Positions 9,192 to 18,237 of a stretch of 64,000 nucleotides of DNA are shown piece by piece (positions within the stretch are counted from its first letter, which is position 1; the number at the start of each line of letters is the position of its first letter). This DNA is from Halieaceae bacterium UBA4452. Lineage in GTDB: Bacteria > Pseudomonadota > Gammaproteobacteria > Pseudomonadales > Halieaceae. The notes beneath the pieces are model-generated. The model saw nothing but the letters and a program-made list of their open reading frames with translations, did no database searches and was not told where the DNA came from. The translations under genes were made by a program, and so were the position numbers. The stretch is from NCBI GenBank assembly GCA_002389505.1, contig DGPA01000021.1, forward strand, positions 82,248 to 146,247. The letters run 5' to 3'.

Positions 9192-9423
9192 AGACGCTCT
9201 GCTTGCGGGGTTTACGACACTATAACAAACCCGTTAATGCATTATCGACCTAGTATGAGTATGGTTGAAAACTGTTTAACTGCTAAGCCGTGATGTCTCA
9301 CCCGCGAATACCCGATTAAACAACCAGCACGCGAGGGCATGACTTGACGTTGACATGAACGGTGGCTAGCGTTGATTGAATTCCGACCATGTATCCTCGC
9401 TCTTGAACGGGCGCTGGCACCGA

Positions 9424-10317
9424 TTACCGCACCTTAATACGTTCAACGATTGAGCTGAAATCCCGTGCACCATTGCCATCACTCTGATGGGCGCTGTAGA
9501 GCGCTAAGGCGAGCTGCCCCAGTTGATTATTCACGCCACTGCTCTGCGCCACTTGCCCCGCCAGCCCCAAGTCCTTGACCATTAAATCGACCATAAAGCC
9601 GGGCTGATAGTCGTTACTGGATGGCACATTGGGCATGACCTCAGGCCAGGGGTTATAAACCTGTAGTGACCAGTTATTTCCCGAGCTCGCCTTCATAATC
9701 TCAGACAGCACCGCGGGGTCTAAGCCTTTGGCAACACCCATCGACAACGCTTCACAACTGCCTATCATGTGCACCGCGAGCAACATATTGTTAACGGCCT
9801 TGGCCACTTGCCCGGCTCCAGCAGGCCCCGCGTGAAAGATTTTTTCTGCATTACCCATGCCTTCAAGTATCGGCTTAGCCCGCAGGAAAGCATCTTCACT
9901 GCCCCCACACATAAAAGCGAGTGTGCCGGCGGCGGCCGCAGCCACACCTCCCGAAACGGGGGTATCCATGAAAGCGATGCCCGCCTCAGTGGCCGCAAGG
10001 CCCACCTGCTGCGCCGTTTCACTATCGATGGTACTGGCATCCAATGCCAATGCACCTTTGGCCATATTTGCCAGTAGCCCGTCCTCGCCCATATAGACCT
10101 GTGCTACATGCTTACCCGCGGGCAGCATGGTAATCACCGCGTCGGCACCTTGCGCCGCAGCGAGTGCAGAGCTTGCCGATTGGGCTCCCGCGGCGGTGAG
10201 ATCTGCCATAGCCGGCGCCGATAAATCAAACACGGTGACCGAATGCCCGGCGGTAATGAGATTGCGGGCCATAGGTCCACCCATATTCCCTAGGCCAACA
10301 AAAGCAATACGTGGCAT
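9424..10317 (-). CDS. mmsB: 3-hydroxyisobutyrate dehydrogenase
   Basis: The protein of about 297 residues has the N-terminal NAD-binding motif GLGNMG near residues 8-13, the substrate loop DTPVSGGV near 118-125 and the GxxxKxxxN motif with the catalytic lysine near 173. It oxidises 3-hydroxyisobutyrate to methylmalonate semialdehyde in valine degradation. I chose the ATG at 10317, which overlaps the upstream stop by one base and has GGAG eight bases before it; a GTG at 10320 is the alternative. It is the last gene of a tightly packed minus-strand run whose other members catalyse the preceding steps, which supports this substrate over other beta-hydroxyacids. Confidence 0.9.
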   Translation of the reverse strand: MPRIAFVGLGNMGGPMARNLITAGHSVTVFDLSAPAMADLTAAGAQSASSALAAAQGADAVITMLPAGKHVAQVYMGEDGLLANMAKGALALDASTIDSETAQQVGLAATEAGIAFMDTPVSGGVAAAAAGTLAFMCGGSEDAFLRAKPILEGMGNAEKIFHAGPAGAGQVAKAVNNMLLAVHMIGSCEALSMGVAKGLDPAVLSEIMKASSGNNWSLQVYNPWPEVMPNVPSSNDYQPGFMVDLMVKDLGLAGQVAQSSGVNNQLGQLALALYSAHQSDGNGARDFSSIVERIKVR

Positions 10318-11429
10318 CACACTGACTCCGGTAGATTCAACACAGCAGCCTCGGTGGGCTCCTCAAAAAATTGCGCCAGCAGCGACTCAGGAACCGCGCG
10401 CACGTCAGGAAAAGCCCACCGTGGGTTACGGTCTTTATCGACCAACAAGGCGCGCACGCCTTCCGCGAATTCGGGGTAACGTAAAATATTAGTCCCCAGA
10501 CGCAGCTCACTCTGAAATACCTGTTCGAGACTCGCGTTTTTGGTGTCATTGAGCTGTTGGAAAATCCAACACGCTGCCAGACTCGAGCCATGTAGAAGGC
10601 CCGCCTTAGCTTTCGCTAACCAGGCATTATCCCCTTCATACGCCGCCACGCGATCAACAATAATAGCTAGGTCATCACCCGCCATTAACGTATTAATGGT
10701 CGCCAGTGCAGGCTCCACTTGTGCAGGGGGCTGCTCCATGCTGGCGGGTATGGCCGCAAGGCACTGGTTGACTAACTCATGATTATCCGCACCGTCATTG
10801 CGCCAGTTCTGCCGGGCCAAACTCGCCAGCACAGCCTCACGCTGATCATTGCCCAAGAAATGACTACCTAAGCCACAAAACAGCGCATCTGTGGCATTGA
10901 TATTGGCCGCTGTGAGCGCGAGAAAGCGGCCCACATGCCCCGGCATACGGTTGAGGAACCAGCTACCGCCAACATCGGGAAACAGCGCAATCGTCACTTC
11001 CGGCATACCAATGCGCGTACGCTCACTGACCACGCGATGGCTACAGGCGGCAAGGACTCCAAGACCGCCACCCATGACGACGCCGTGACCCCAGCAAATG
11101 ATGGGCTTGGGGTAGGTATGGAGCAAGTAGTTCATTCGGTATTCGCGCGCGAAAAATTTCTCGGCATACTCGCAAGGCCCCCCAGGGGAGGCTAGGGAAG
11201 AATTGCGTAAGGCTTGAACGTCGCCGCCAGCACAGAACGCCTTTTCACCGGCACCCTCAATAAACACGGCGGCAATACCCTCATCGTCCCGCCAAGCCAA
11301 CAGTTGCGCAGCCAACAGGTCGACCATGTCCATGGTCAGAGAATTGAGGGTCTTGGGGGCATCGAGGGTCAGTCGCCCAATTTGCCGGGAGCCCTCACCG
11401 ATGTGTTCTACAGCGACATCAGCGCTCAT
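10317..11429 (-). CDS. 3-hydroxyisobutyryl-CoA hydrolase (crotonase family)
   Basis: The protein is about 370 residues, roughly 100 longer than ordinary enoyl-CoA hydratases, as expected for this hydrolase. The oxyanion-hole motifs AFCAGGDVQAL and VMGGGLGVLAA and the segment MPEVTIALFPDVGGS, carrying the catalytic acid, are present. It removes CoA from 3-hydroxyisobutyryl-CoA and so protects the cell from reactive methacrylyl-CoA. The start at 11429 forms an ATGA overlap with the upstream hydratase and has GGAAGA before it; a start 12 bases earlier is possible. Order and overlaps place it between the hydratase and dehydrogenase steps. Confidence 0.9.
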   Translation of the reverse strand: MSADVAVEHIGEGSRQIGRLTLDAPKTLNSLTMDMVDLLAAQLLAWRDDEGIAAVFIEGAGEKAFCAGGDVQALRNSSLASPGGPCEYAEKFFAREYRMNYLLHTYPKPIICWGHGVVMGGGLGVLAACSHRVVSERTRIGMPEVTIALFPDVGGSWFLNRMPGHVGRFLALTAANINATDALFCGLGSHFLGNDQREAVLASLARQNWRNDGADNHELVNQCLAAIPASMEQPPAQVEPALATINTLMAGDDLAIIVDRVAAYEGDNAWLAKAKAGLLHGSSLAACWIFQQLNDTKNASLEQVFQSELRLGTNILRYPEFAEGVRALLVDKDRNPRWAFPDVRAVPESLLAQFFEEPTEAAVLNLPESV

Positions 11430-12226
11430 TGATTCTTCCACTCAGGCTTACGCTTTTCCAAAAACGCGTTAACCCCTTCCCACTGATCCTCGGTACCAAA
11501 GAGTTGAACAAACTCGTCCCGCTCAGCCGCCAAACCCCCTGCAATAGCAATATCTCGCGCGCTGTGAATCAGTCGCTTACAGGCGGCCACAGCCACCGGA
11601 CTTTGTTGCCCAACCTGCATGGCCAGAGCAGTCGCGGCGGCCAGTGCTTCACCGGCGCCCACCACTTCCTCAACAAGGCCTAGTTGCAGGGCTTTCTCGG
11701 CGCTGACGCGCTCACCACACAGGATCATCCGCTTGGCCCAGCCATCGCCGACCAGCTGCGCAAGCCGCTGAGTACCCCCGGCGCAAGGCAGCAAGCCCAC
11801 TTTAGCCTCCGGCAACGCCATCTGTGCCTGTGACTCGGCAATACGAATGTCGCAAGCGAGCGCCACTTCTAAACCACCGCCCATGGCAAACCCGTTAATC
11901 GCAGCAATGGACACCCCACGAAAATCGGCGAGGGTTTCAAAGGCCTCCCCAAAGGCATAGGCCATTGAATGAGCCATTGTCTTGGCTGCTGCAGGATCGC
12001 TATCGGCAAACAGCTTCAAATCGGCACCTGCCGAGAAGAATTTCTCCCCTGCGCCGGTCAGCACTAAGGCATAAATAGTGCGATCAGCATTCAACGCCTC
12101 CACCACCGCTTTTAACGCCGGCAGGCTGTCGATATCCCAGGTGTTGGCCGCGGGGTTATCAATGGTGACCCGCGCTACGTGGCCGTCAATGGTGACTTTA
12201 ACTTTCTCTGAAGGACTCATACTCAT
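11426..12226 (-). CDS. Enoyl-CoA hydratase (methacrylyl-CoA hydration, inferred)
   Basis: This 266-residue crotonase-fold protein has the oxyanion-hole motif FSAGADLKLF, the turn AMGGGLEVALACD and the acid-bearing LPEAKVGLLP segment. In this operon it most likely hydrates methacrylyl-CoA to 3-hydroxyisobutyryl-CoA, but family members are promiscuous and it could also serve fatty-acid or tiglyl-CoA oxidation. The start at 12226 overlaps the acyl-CoA dehydrogenase stop as ATGA, and AGAGGTGAT stands at good distance before it. The 3' end overlaps the hydrolase gene in the same way, so the three genes are translationally coupled. Confidence 0.88.
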   Translation of the reverse strand: MSMSPSEKVKVTIDGHVARVTIDNPAANTWDIDSLPALKAVVEALNADRTIYALVLTGAGEKFFSAGADLKLFADSDPAAAKTMAHSMAYAFGEAFETLADFRGVSIAAINGFAMGGGLEVALACDIRIAESQAQMALPEAKVGLLPCAGGTQRLAQLVGDGWAKRMILCGERVSAEKALQLGLVEEVVGAGEALAAATALAMQVGQQSPVAVAACKRLIHSARDIAIAGGLAAERDEFVQLFGTEDQWEGVNAFLEKRKPEWKNQ

Positions 12227-13383
12227 TTGATCACCTCTAATGCACCGTCCATCAGTAAGCGACGTCCAATAATGACGCGCATAATCTCATTGGTGCCTTC
12301 TAGTATTTGATGCACCCGCGTGTCGCGTACGTAACGCTCCATGGGGTACTCGCGAATATAGCCATAACCACCCAGCAACTGCAGGGCATCGTTACAGACT
12401 GTAAAACCCACGTCCGTGGCAAAGCGCTTAGCCATGGCGCAATAGGTAGTGGCTTGGGGGTCAGCGTTATCTAACTTACTGGCCGCTAAGCGAATCATCT
12501 GTCGGGCTGCGACCAACTCGGTTGCCATGTCGGCCAGCTTAAATTGGGTGTTTTGAAAGTCGGCAATGGCCTTACCGAACTGCTTGCGTTCTTGCACATA
12601 AGCCGCGGCATCTTCCATGGCCTGCTGAGCCGTCCCCACCGAGCAGGTCGCAATATTAATACGGCCCCCGTCGAGACCCTCCATCGCAATGGCAAATCCC
12701 TGTCCCTCCTCCCCCAAGCGATGGGTCACCGGAACACGCACATTATCGAATGTCACCATTCGAGTGGGTTGCGCATTCCAACCCATTTTGTGCTCTTTCT
12801 TGCCGTAACCGACCCCTTCACTGTCCGCGGGTATCAGCAGTGCGCTGATCCCGCCGGGACCATCGGCACCGGTGCGAGTCATGACTACCAAGACATCAGT
12901 TTCGCCCGCGCCAGAGATAAACACCTTACTGCCATTGACCACATAGTGATCACCCTCAAGCGCCGCGCGGGTGCGCAGAGAGCCTGCGTCCGAACCAGCA
13001 CCGGGCTCGGTCAGGCAATAAGACGCTAGAGCCTCACCGGTGACCAGCGTTGGACACCACCTATCAATAGCGACGCTTTGACCGTATTTACCGATCATAC
13101 TGGTGGCCATATTATGAATAGTGAGAAATGCCGCGGTGGTTGTGCAGCCCCGAGATAGCTCCTCGACAATTAAACTCGCATCAAGTCGTGACATGCCCAA
13201 GCCGCCGGCGTCCTCGGGGGTATACATACCCATGAACCCCAGGGCTCCCGCGGATTTTAGCGCGTCCTTTGCGAACACCGAGCCTTCATCCCACGCCGCC
13301 GCATGCGGGGCAAGTTCGCCCACCGCAAAGTGTCGGGCGCTGTTCACATACGCGCGTTGTTCATCCGATAACTCAAAATCCAT
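12223..13383 (-). CDS. Acyl-CoA dehydrogenase, probable isobutyryl-CoA dehydrogenase
   Basis: The 386-residue flavoprotein shows the acyl-CoA dehydrogenase signatures YCLTEPGAGSD and QLLGGYGYIREYPMERYVRD, and the C-terminal LEGTNEIMR segment where the catalytic glutamate lies in isobutyryl- and short-chain enzymes. It would oxidise isobutyryl-CoA to methacrylyl-CoA and pass electrons to ETF; no ETF gene is in the window. Substrate assignment rests mainly on the following three genes, which carry out the next steps of valine breakdown. It lies 44 bases after the aldehyde dehydrogenase gene, so all five may form one transcript. Confidence 0.88.
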   Translation of the reverse strand: MDFELSDEQRAYVNSARHFAVGELAPHAAAWDEGSVFAKDALKSAGALGFMGMYTPEDAGGLGMSRLDASLIVEELSRGCTTTAAFLTIHNMATSMIGKYGQSVAIDRWCPTLVTGEALASYCLTEPGAGSDAGSLRTRAALEGDHYVVNGSKVFISGAGETDVLVVMTRTGADGPGGISALLIPADSEGVGYGKKEHKMGWNAQPTRMVTFDNVRVPVTHRLGEEGQGFAIAMEGLDGGRINIATCSVGTAQQAMEDAAAYVQERKQFGKAIADFQNTQFKLADMATELVAARQMIRLAASKLDNADPQATTYCAMAKRFATDVGFTVCNDALQLLGGYGYIREYPMERYVRDTRVHQILEGTNEIMRVIIGRRLLMDGALEVIK

Positions 13384-13427
13384 CGATAGCGTTCCCTTCG
13401 CCCGGCTCTCCAGCCAGTCGCAGCAGC

Positions 13428-14831
13428 CTAAAACGACTCATTAAACTTGGCCATCACTCCGCCAAAGAGTTCTTCGTCAGAAGGCAGTATTTTCGTTGTC
13501 GCTAACGGCTTAGATACCCAGGTCTCATTGATTAAATCGCGCCAGGTAATATTGTTGTTCGTCGAGTTACCACCCCACGATCCGCAACCCAACGAAAAAG
13601 TTTGTCGCATGCCATTCCACAGATTACCGCTGTTAGAGGCGGACTGTGGCTGATTAACCATGATGCGAGACGTCCGCGTTTGATCAGCGAAGCGCATAAT
13701 ATTGTCATCGGAATACGAGTAAATACCGCAGGAATGCCCCTCTCCTTGATAAGCCTGAATAGCATTGGTGAGCTCAATTGCATGGTCAATGTCTTGGACT
13801 TTATACAGCGCCATAGTGACTGACAGCTTCTCCCCCGAGAACGGATAATCGGGACCTGTACCGGTCTCAGGTATCATCAAAAACTCTCGCCCCTCGGGTA
13901 AATCAATCCCTGCCATCCCCGCTATTTTATACACCGGTTGGGCAACGATGGCCGTATTCAAGTGACCATCATGCCAAAGAGTCGCTTCAAGTTTGGCTTT
14001 CTCACCTTCATTGAGCAGATAGCCACCCTCGGCTTTGAGCTTGGTCACCATGTCGTCATAAATCGATGCGAACAACAGCACTGCGTTATCTGAAGAACAG
14101 GAAGCCGCTAAATCCAGGGTTTTTGACAACCGTATTTTTTCTGCCGCTTCGTCAAGATTAGCCGTGTCGTCAACGGTAATGCAGGCATTACCGACACCCA
14201 CCCCCAGTGCAGGGGTACCACTTGAATAGGCCGCACGCACCATTGGCCCGCCACCGGTTGCCAAAATGCGGTCGCATTGGGCCATCAGCTCGTTGGTGAG
14301 TTCAAGGGACGGAACCTCAATATATAGGACTAGATCGGCAGGGGCGCCACAGAGCTCAAGGGCCTCACGCATATAATCGCAGATCCGTTTATTCGTCAGC
14401 TTGGCCCGGGGGTGTGGCGCAACGATAATAGAATTTCGGCCTTTCACCGCAGCGATTCCTTTAATCACCGGCGTCGCCTCAGGATTAGTTGACGGTGACA
14501 GCGCGCCAATGACCCCCACTGGCTTGGCAATCTTGATGATATTTCGCTCGGGTAACTCTTCAATCACACCAACCGACTTGTCGTCAATGATATCCATAAG
14601 AGTGGCGCGGGTCTTGCGGTAAATCTTGAGATACTTGCCCTCGTAATTACCTAACTGGGTTTCGTCAATGGTTAGCTGCGCGAGCTCCTCGGCCCGATCT
14701 TCCCGAGCGACTGAATAAACCATCGCAGTAATCAGCTCGTTGACTTGCTCCTGGGTGTAGTGGGCAATCTGCGCCTGCGCCTTGCGTGACCGTGCGACTA
14801 GCGTAGCGATTTCCGCTGTTGGATCGGACAT
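13428..14831 (-). CDS. CoA-acylating aldehyde dehydrogenase (EutE/AdhE/SauS type)
   Basis: The 467-residue cytosolic enzyme has the ALDH motif PVGVIGALSPSTNP near 104-117, ATGGGPMVRAAYSSGTPALG near 191-210 and a cysteine at 245 in AASCSSDNA, the expected nucleophile. The middle motif is typical of the acylating acetaldehyde/sulfoacetaldehyde dehydrogenases, which turn an aldehyde into its acyl-CoA using NAD(P) and CoA. It is too short and too different to be a classical MmsA. It heads the valine-degradation run and is divergent from an AraC regulator followed by a glycerol-type importer, so it may belong to either. Sulfoacetaldehyde, acetaldehyde or methylmalonate semialdehyde are all possible substrates. 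Confidence 0.8.
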   Translation of the reverse strand: MSDPTAEIATLVARSRKAQAQIAHYTQEQVNELITAMVYSVAREDRAEELAQLTIDETQLGNYEGKYLKIYRKTRATLMDIIDDKSVGVIEELPERNIIKIAKPVGVIGALSPSTNPEATPVIKGIAAVKGRNSIIVAPHPRAKLTNKRICDYMREALELCGAPADLVLYIEVPSLELTNELMAQCDRILATGGGPMVRAAYSSGTPALGVGVGNACITVDDTANLDEAAEKIRLSKTLDLAASCSSDNAVLLFASIYDDMVTKLKAEGGYLLNEGEKAKLEATLWHDGHLNTAIVAQPVYKIAGMAGIDLPEGREFLMIPETGTGPDYPFSGEKLSVTMALYKVQDIDHAIELTNAIQAYQGEGHSCGIYSYSDDNIMRFADQTRTSRIMVNQPQSASNSGNLWNGMRQTFSLGCGSWGGNSTNNNITWRDLINETWVSKPLATTKILPSDEELFGGVMAKFNESF

Positions 14832-14891
14832 GGGTGACTTTCCTCGACAAACATGGTCGTTAACTGAAGGGGGGTGAATAATATACCACTA

Positions 14892-14967
14892 CTATGGAGC
14901 GGCGCATATTGACGAAATTGCGCATGAGATGGATTATATTGCTATGGATATCAACGTTATGCGCCGC
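14892..14967. promoter_or_regulatory. Paired repeats between the aldehyde dehydrogenase and AraC genes, candidate operator
   Basis: The 156-base divergent gap holds a 10-bp perfect inverted repeat, GCGGCGCATA (14899-14908) and TATGCGCCGC (14958-14967). It also holds a direct repeat CTATGGA at 14892-14898 and 14942-14948, exactly 50 bases apart. A related GCGCAT lies at 14920-14925. Spacing close to whole helical turns and the position beside an AraC-family gene suggest binding sites for that regulator controlling both directions. No regulator binding is proven by the sequence. Confidence 0.45.
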
Positions 14968-14987
14968 CCACTAGGCCGGGGGTTTTT

Positions 14988-15866
14988 GTGAGTTCTCCCT
15001 CTAAGTGGCCCCTGTCAGACAACAGTATTCGCTTCATCGCGCCCGCTTTTTTGATCAAAAAAATACGAAGTAACCCATTAACCAGCGACTGCTATCCCAC
15101 CGCCATGGGCTATTACCCATCGGCCATGGGACACCACATGAGGCGTTTAACCCACGACGACAACCTGTTACTTTATTGTGTTGATGGTCAGGGTTCGCTA
15201 TTGGTCAATCATCAGCGTAGCGAAATCACCGCCGGAGATCTCATGCTGTTAAAACAGGGAGATAACCACGAGTATAGCGCTGACCCGAAAAACCCATGGA
15301 CGCTGTATTGGGTGCACTTCCAAGGTAATAAAGCGCATCACTTTCTCGACTATATGGGCTATCAGCCGGGCCAATACTGCGTTTATGTGGGCGTTTCATC
15401 GGCTATCGTCGCGGGGTTTAGCCGTCTCTTAGCGGTTCGAAAAACCGGCTACAGCAATGCGGCATTTATCCATGCCGCGAACCAGTTACGCCATTTATTC
15501 ACCCACTTTGCGCTTCAGTCACAACAGCCTGTTGCGACACCGGAAACACTCAATGTAGTGAAGGTACAGGCTTACATGCACGACAATATCCATCGATCCC
15601 TCGATCTCGATGATCTCAGTGCTATGGCGGGGTTGTCTAAGTACCACTTTAGCCATCGTTATAAAGCATTGACCGGTTATCCACCCATGCGGCACTTCAG
15701 CCACATGAAGATGGAGGCGGCCTGTCGCATGCTCGATACCACCGAACACAGCATTCAAGGTATCGCCAAGGACCTGTCGTTCGAGGATCCCCTATATTTT
15801 TCGCGGGTTTTCCGCAACATTATTGGCTGTAGCCCCCGCCAGTATCGAGCGTCGCGGCTGGGGTGA
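14988..15866 (+). CDS. AraC-family transcriptional regulator
   Basis: The 292-residue protein has an N-terminal cupin-like sensor region (about 40-150, including VDGQGSLLVNH and LLKQGDNHEY) and a C-terminal AraC DNA-binding domain with two helix-turn-helix units (about 190-290: LDDLSAMAGLSKYHFSHRYK, then IQGIAKDLSFEDPLYFSRVF). It is divergent from the aldehyde dehydrogenase and about 200 bases upstream of the glycerol-type ABC transporter, so it may control one or both, probably in response to a small carbon compound. The GTG start at 14988 lacks a strong ribosome site; an internal start is possible. Confidence 0.9.
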   Translation: MSSPSKWPLSDNSIRFIAPAFLIKKIRSNPLTSDCYPTAMGYYPSAMGHHMRRLTHDDNLLLYCVDGQGSLLVNHQRSEITAGDLMLLKQGDNHEYSADPKNPWTLYWVHFQGNKAHHFLDYMGYQPGQYCVYVGVSSAIVAGFSRLLAVRKTGYSNAAFIHAANQLRHLFTHFALQSQQPVATPETLNVVKVQAYMHDNIHRSLDLDDLSAMAGLSKYHFSHRYKALTGYPPMRHFSHMKMEAACRMLDTTEHSIQGIAKDLSFEDPLYFSRVFRNIIGCSPRQYRASRLG

Positions 15867-16067
15867 GCGCCATGCATCTGTCGATCGCCAGTCAAGATTC
15901 ACCGGCATATCGACTCACACAAGACCCGTTGTTTTTCATATACTTCTCTCACTTTCGCAACGTACACTGTGCCCACAGACGCGCCGTCAGGCTATCGATC
16001 AGCGGGCGGGGAGGCTGTTGTTGACCGGTGGGCACGCGGTTTCAACGGTCGATGTCGGGATAAATCA

Positions 16068-17150
16068 ATGTCACTGGAACTCCAAGGCGTAGCGCGAGTC
16101 GTTGATGGGCAAATGCACATTAAGCCGACCCACCTAGTGCTCGAAAAGGGCACCATGAATGTACTCCTCGGGCCCACATCTGCAGGTAAAACCTCGCTGA
16201 TGCGACTGATGGCTGGCTTAGACACGCCAAGCCAAGGTCGTATTGTCTCGTCAGGCACCGACGTGACAACATGGCCTGTGCAAGCGCGGGATGTGGCAAT
16301 GGTCTATCAAGAATTCATTAATTATCCCGCTATGACGGTGTATGACAATATAGCCTCACCCTTGCGTCTGAAGAAACAATCTAAAGGTGACATTGATCGT
16401 GCGGTCCGAGCCACCGCAGAGATGCTACAGCTGTCTTCAGTGTTACAGCGCAAGCCGCTGTCGTTGTCGGGTGGTCAGCAGCAACGCTGCGCGCTGGCGC
16501 GGGCCCTAGTAAAAAACGCTGGACTGGTGCTGCTAGATGAACCCTTGGCCAACCTAGACTACAAGCTGCGCGAGGAACTGCGGGCTGAAATACCGCGCCT
16601 TTTTGAAGCCTCGGGGGCGATCTTTGTCTACGCCACCACAGAACCTGAAGAGGCGCTATTGCTCGGAGGTAACACAGCAACCCTCTGGCAGGGTGAAGTC
16701 GCTCAGTATGGTCCGACAGCATCGGTCTTCCGACGTCCGTCAACGCTTGTCTCAGCCGAGATTTTTTCTGATCCGCCGATGAATGTTACTCCCTGTACTA
16801 AGCGCGGAGATTCACTGCGTTTTGAAGACGGTACTACTACAGGGGTATGGGGTGACTTTGCTGCATTGGACGACGGCCACTACAACGCAGGGTTTCGTGC
16901 CCATCACCTGGCTGTGAGTTCGCCGGCAGCCCCAGCGATACACCTACGCTGCACCTTAACCAGTAGAGAAATGACTGGCTCGCAGACATTTCTTCATCTT
17001 AGCTATGCCGAGCAGCGCTGGGTTGGGCTGGTGCAGGGCGTACATGACATCGCTGTGGGTCATCCCATTGATGTCTGGGTGAGCCCTGCGCACCTTTATC
17101 TTTTTGATCTCGCTGGTCGTCTGGCAGCCGCCGGCAGCGGCACGTCTTAG
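16068..17150 (+). CDS. glpS: Glycerol-type ABC importer ATPase, GlpS-like
   Basis: The 360-residue ATPase has Walker A GPTSAGKTS at 35-43, signature LSGGQQQR at 133-140, Walker B LVLLDEP at 153-159 and a C-terminal TOBE-like regulatory domain. It is the first of two different ATPases in an operon with two permeases, a small DUF2160 protein and a binding protein, the arrangement of the rhizobial glycerol importer GlpSTPQUV. The ATG at 16068 is chosen because GGGA stands seven bases before it; longer readings start in the untranslated region. The Walker A has Thr-Ser-Ala where Ser-Gly-Cys is usual in sugar importers. Confidence 0.88.
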   Translation: MSLELQGVARVVDGQMHIKPTHLVLEKGTMNVLLGPTSAGKTSLMRLMAGLDTPSQGRIVSSGTDVTTWPVQARDVAMVYQEFINYPAMTVYDNIASPLRLKKQSKGDIDRAVRATAEMLQLSSVLQRKPLSLSGGQQQRCALARALVKNAGLVLLDEPLANLDYKLREELRAEIPRLFEASGAIFVYATTEPEEALLLGGNTATLWQGEVAQYGPTASVFRRPSTLVSAEIFSDPPMNVTPCTKRGDSLRFEDGTTTGVWGDFAALDDGHYNAGFRAHHLAVSSPAAPAIHLRCTLTSREMTGSQTFLHLSYAEQRWVGLVQGVHDIAVGHPIDVWVSPAHLYLFDLAGRLAAAGSGTS

Positions 17151-17153
17151 GAG
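17148..17153 (+). promoter_or_regulatory. Ribosome binding site fixing a TTG start for the second ATPase
   Basis: TAGGAG overlaps the stop codon of the first ATPase gene and lies seven bases before TTG at 17161. The protein read from this TTG begins directly with the ATPase fold (QITLSNLAHSYG). The upstream in-frame starts would add residues with no resemblance to the family. Confidence 0.55.
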
Positions 17154-17160
17154 TCAATAC

Positions 17161-18237
17161 TTGGCACAGATCACCCTATCAAATCTCGCCCATAGTTATG
17201 GTTCCAATGGGCTACATGAGGAGGATTTTGCGCTCAAAGCAATGAATCATGTTTGGCAAGATGGCGGCTCCTATGCGCTACTCGGTCCTTCAGGATGCGG
17301 TAAAACCACCTTACTGAACATCATTTCTGGTCTGGTCACGCCCTCACAGGGACGCGTTCTGTTCGATGATATTGATGTCACCCACGTGCCCACCGAAAAA
17401 CGCAACATTGCTCAGGTGTTTCAGTTCCCGGTGGTATACGACACCCTAACCGTTCGCGAAAATCTCGCCTTCCCATTGAAAAACCGCGGGTTGACCGCGT
17501 CGGCCATTGACGCGCGGGTAGTCCTCATTGCTGAGATGATCGGCCTTATGGCAACGCTGGACACTCAGGCGCGGGGCCTTACCCCCGATGCCAAACAAAA
17601 AATCAGTCTCGGTCGGGGGTTGGTGCGCGAATCGGTGAATGCCATTTTGTTCGATGAGCCGCTAACGGTGATCGACCCACTGTTGAAATGGGAGCTGCGG
17701 GCACAGCTAAAAGCGCTGCATCGTCAGTTCGGACACACCATGATCTATGTCACCCATGACCAAACCGAGGCGTTGACGTTTGCCGAACAGGTGGTGATGT
17801 TGCACGAGGGTCGAGTGGTACAGATGGGTACCCCAGAGGCGCTCTTTGAAACACCCGAGCATACCTTTGTGGGGCATTTTATTGGCTCCCCGGGCATGAA
17901 CCTACTGGACGCCGAAATCGCCGACAACCACGCGCTCATCGCCGGCTATAGTGTACCGCTGGGCGCTAGATACGCAACGCTTGCCGGACGAACCCAGATT
18001 GGTATTCGACCTGAATACATTGAATTCAGCGCGGACAAGGGGTTGCCTGTACAGATCCAGCGAATTGACGATGTAGGCCACCGACGCATTGTTCGAGCCG
18101 AGGCTGCGGGCTGTGCCATTGCCGTAAGCTTAGCTGAGGGCACTGCCTTGGATGCCACCATGACCCACGTGCAATTTGTGCCAGAAAAAATTAATGTCTA
18201 TGCCGATGACTGGCGCGTTCAGGGTAAGGTAGTCTGA
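17161..18237 (+). CDS. glpT: Glycerol-type ABC importer ATPase, GlpT-like, with degenerate signature motif
   Basis: The 358-residue ATPase has Walker A GPSGCGKTT at 42-50, Walker B AILFDEP at 161-167 and the switch histidine in YVTHDQTEA. Where LSGGQ is expected it reads LTPDAKQKISLGRGL (140-154), so the signature motif is altered. From memory the GlpT-like partner ATPases share this change, which would leave one of the two ATP sites of the heterodimer non-canonical. It is the second subunit of the predicted glycerol importer and overlaps the first permease gene by one base (TGATG). It is not the unrelated E. coli GlpT antiporter. Confidence 0.88.
   Translation: MAQITLSNLAHSYGSNGLHEEDFALKAMNHVWQDGGSYALLGPSGCGKTTLLNIISGLVTPSQGRVLFDDIDVTHVPTEKRNIAQVFQFPVVYDTLTVRENLAFPLKNRGLTASAIDARVVLIAEMIGLMATLDTQARGLTPDAKQKISLGRGLVRESVNAILFDEPLTVIDPLLKWELRAQLKALHRQFGHTMIYVTHDQTEALTFAEQVVMLHEGRVVQMGTPEALFETPEHTFVGHFIGSPGMNLLDAEIADNHALIAGYSVPLGARYATLAGRTQIGIRPEYIEFSADKGLPVQIQRIDDVGHRRIVRAEAAGCAIAVSLAEGTALDATMTHVQFVPEKINVYADDWRVQGKVV

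Noticed and set aside
12544..13029. A 161-residue open frame on the plus strand
   Set aside because: It is antisense to the acyl-CoA dehydrogenase, which has intact signatures.
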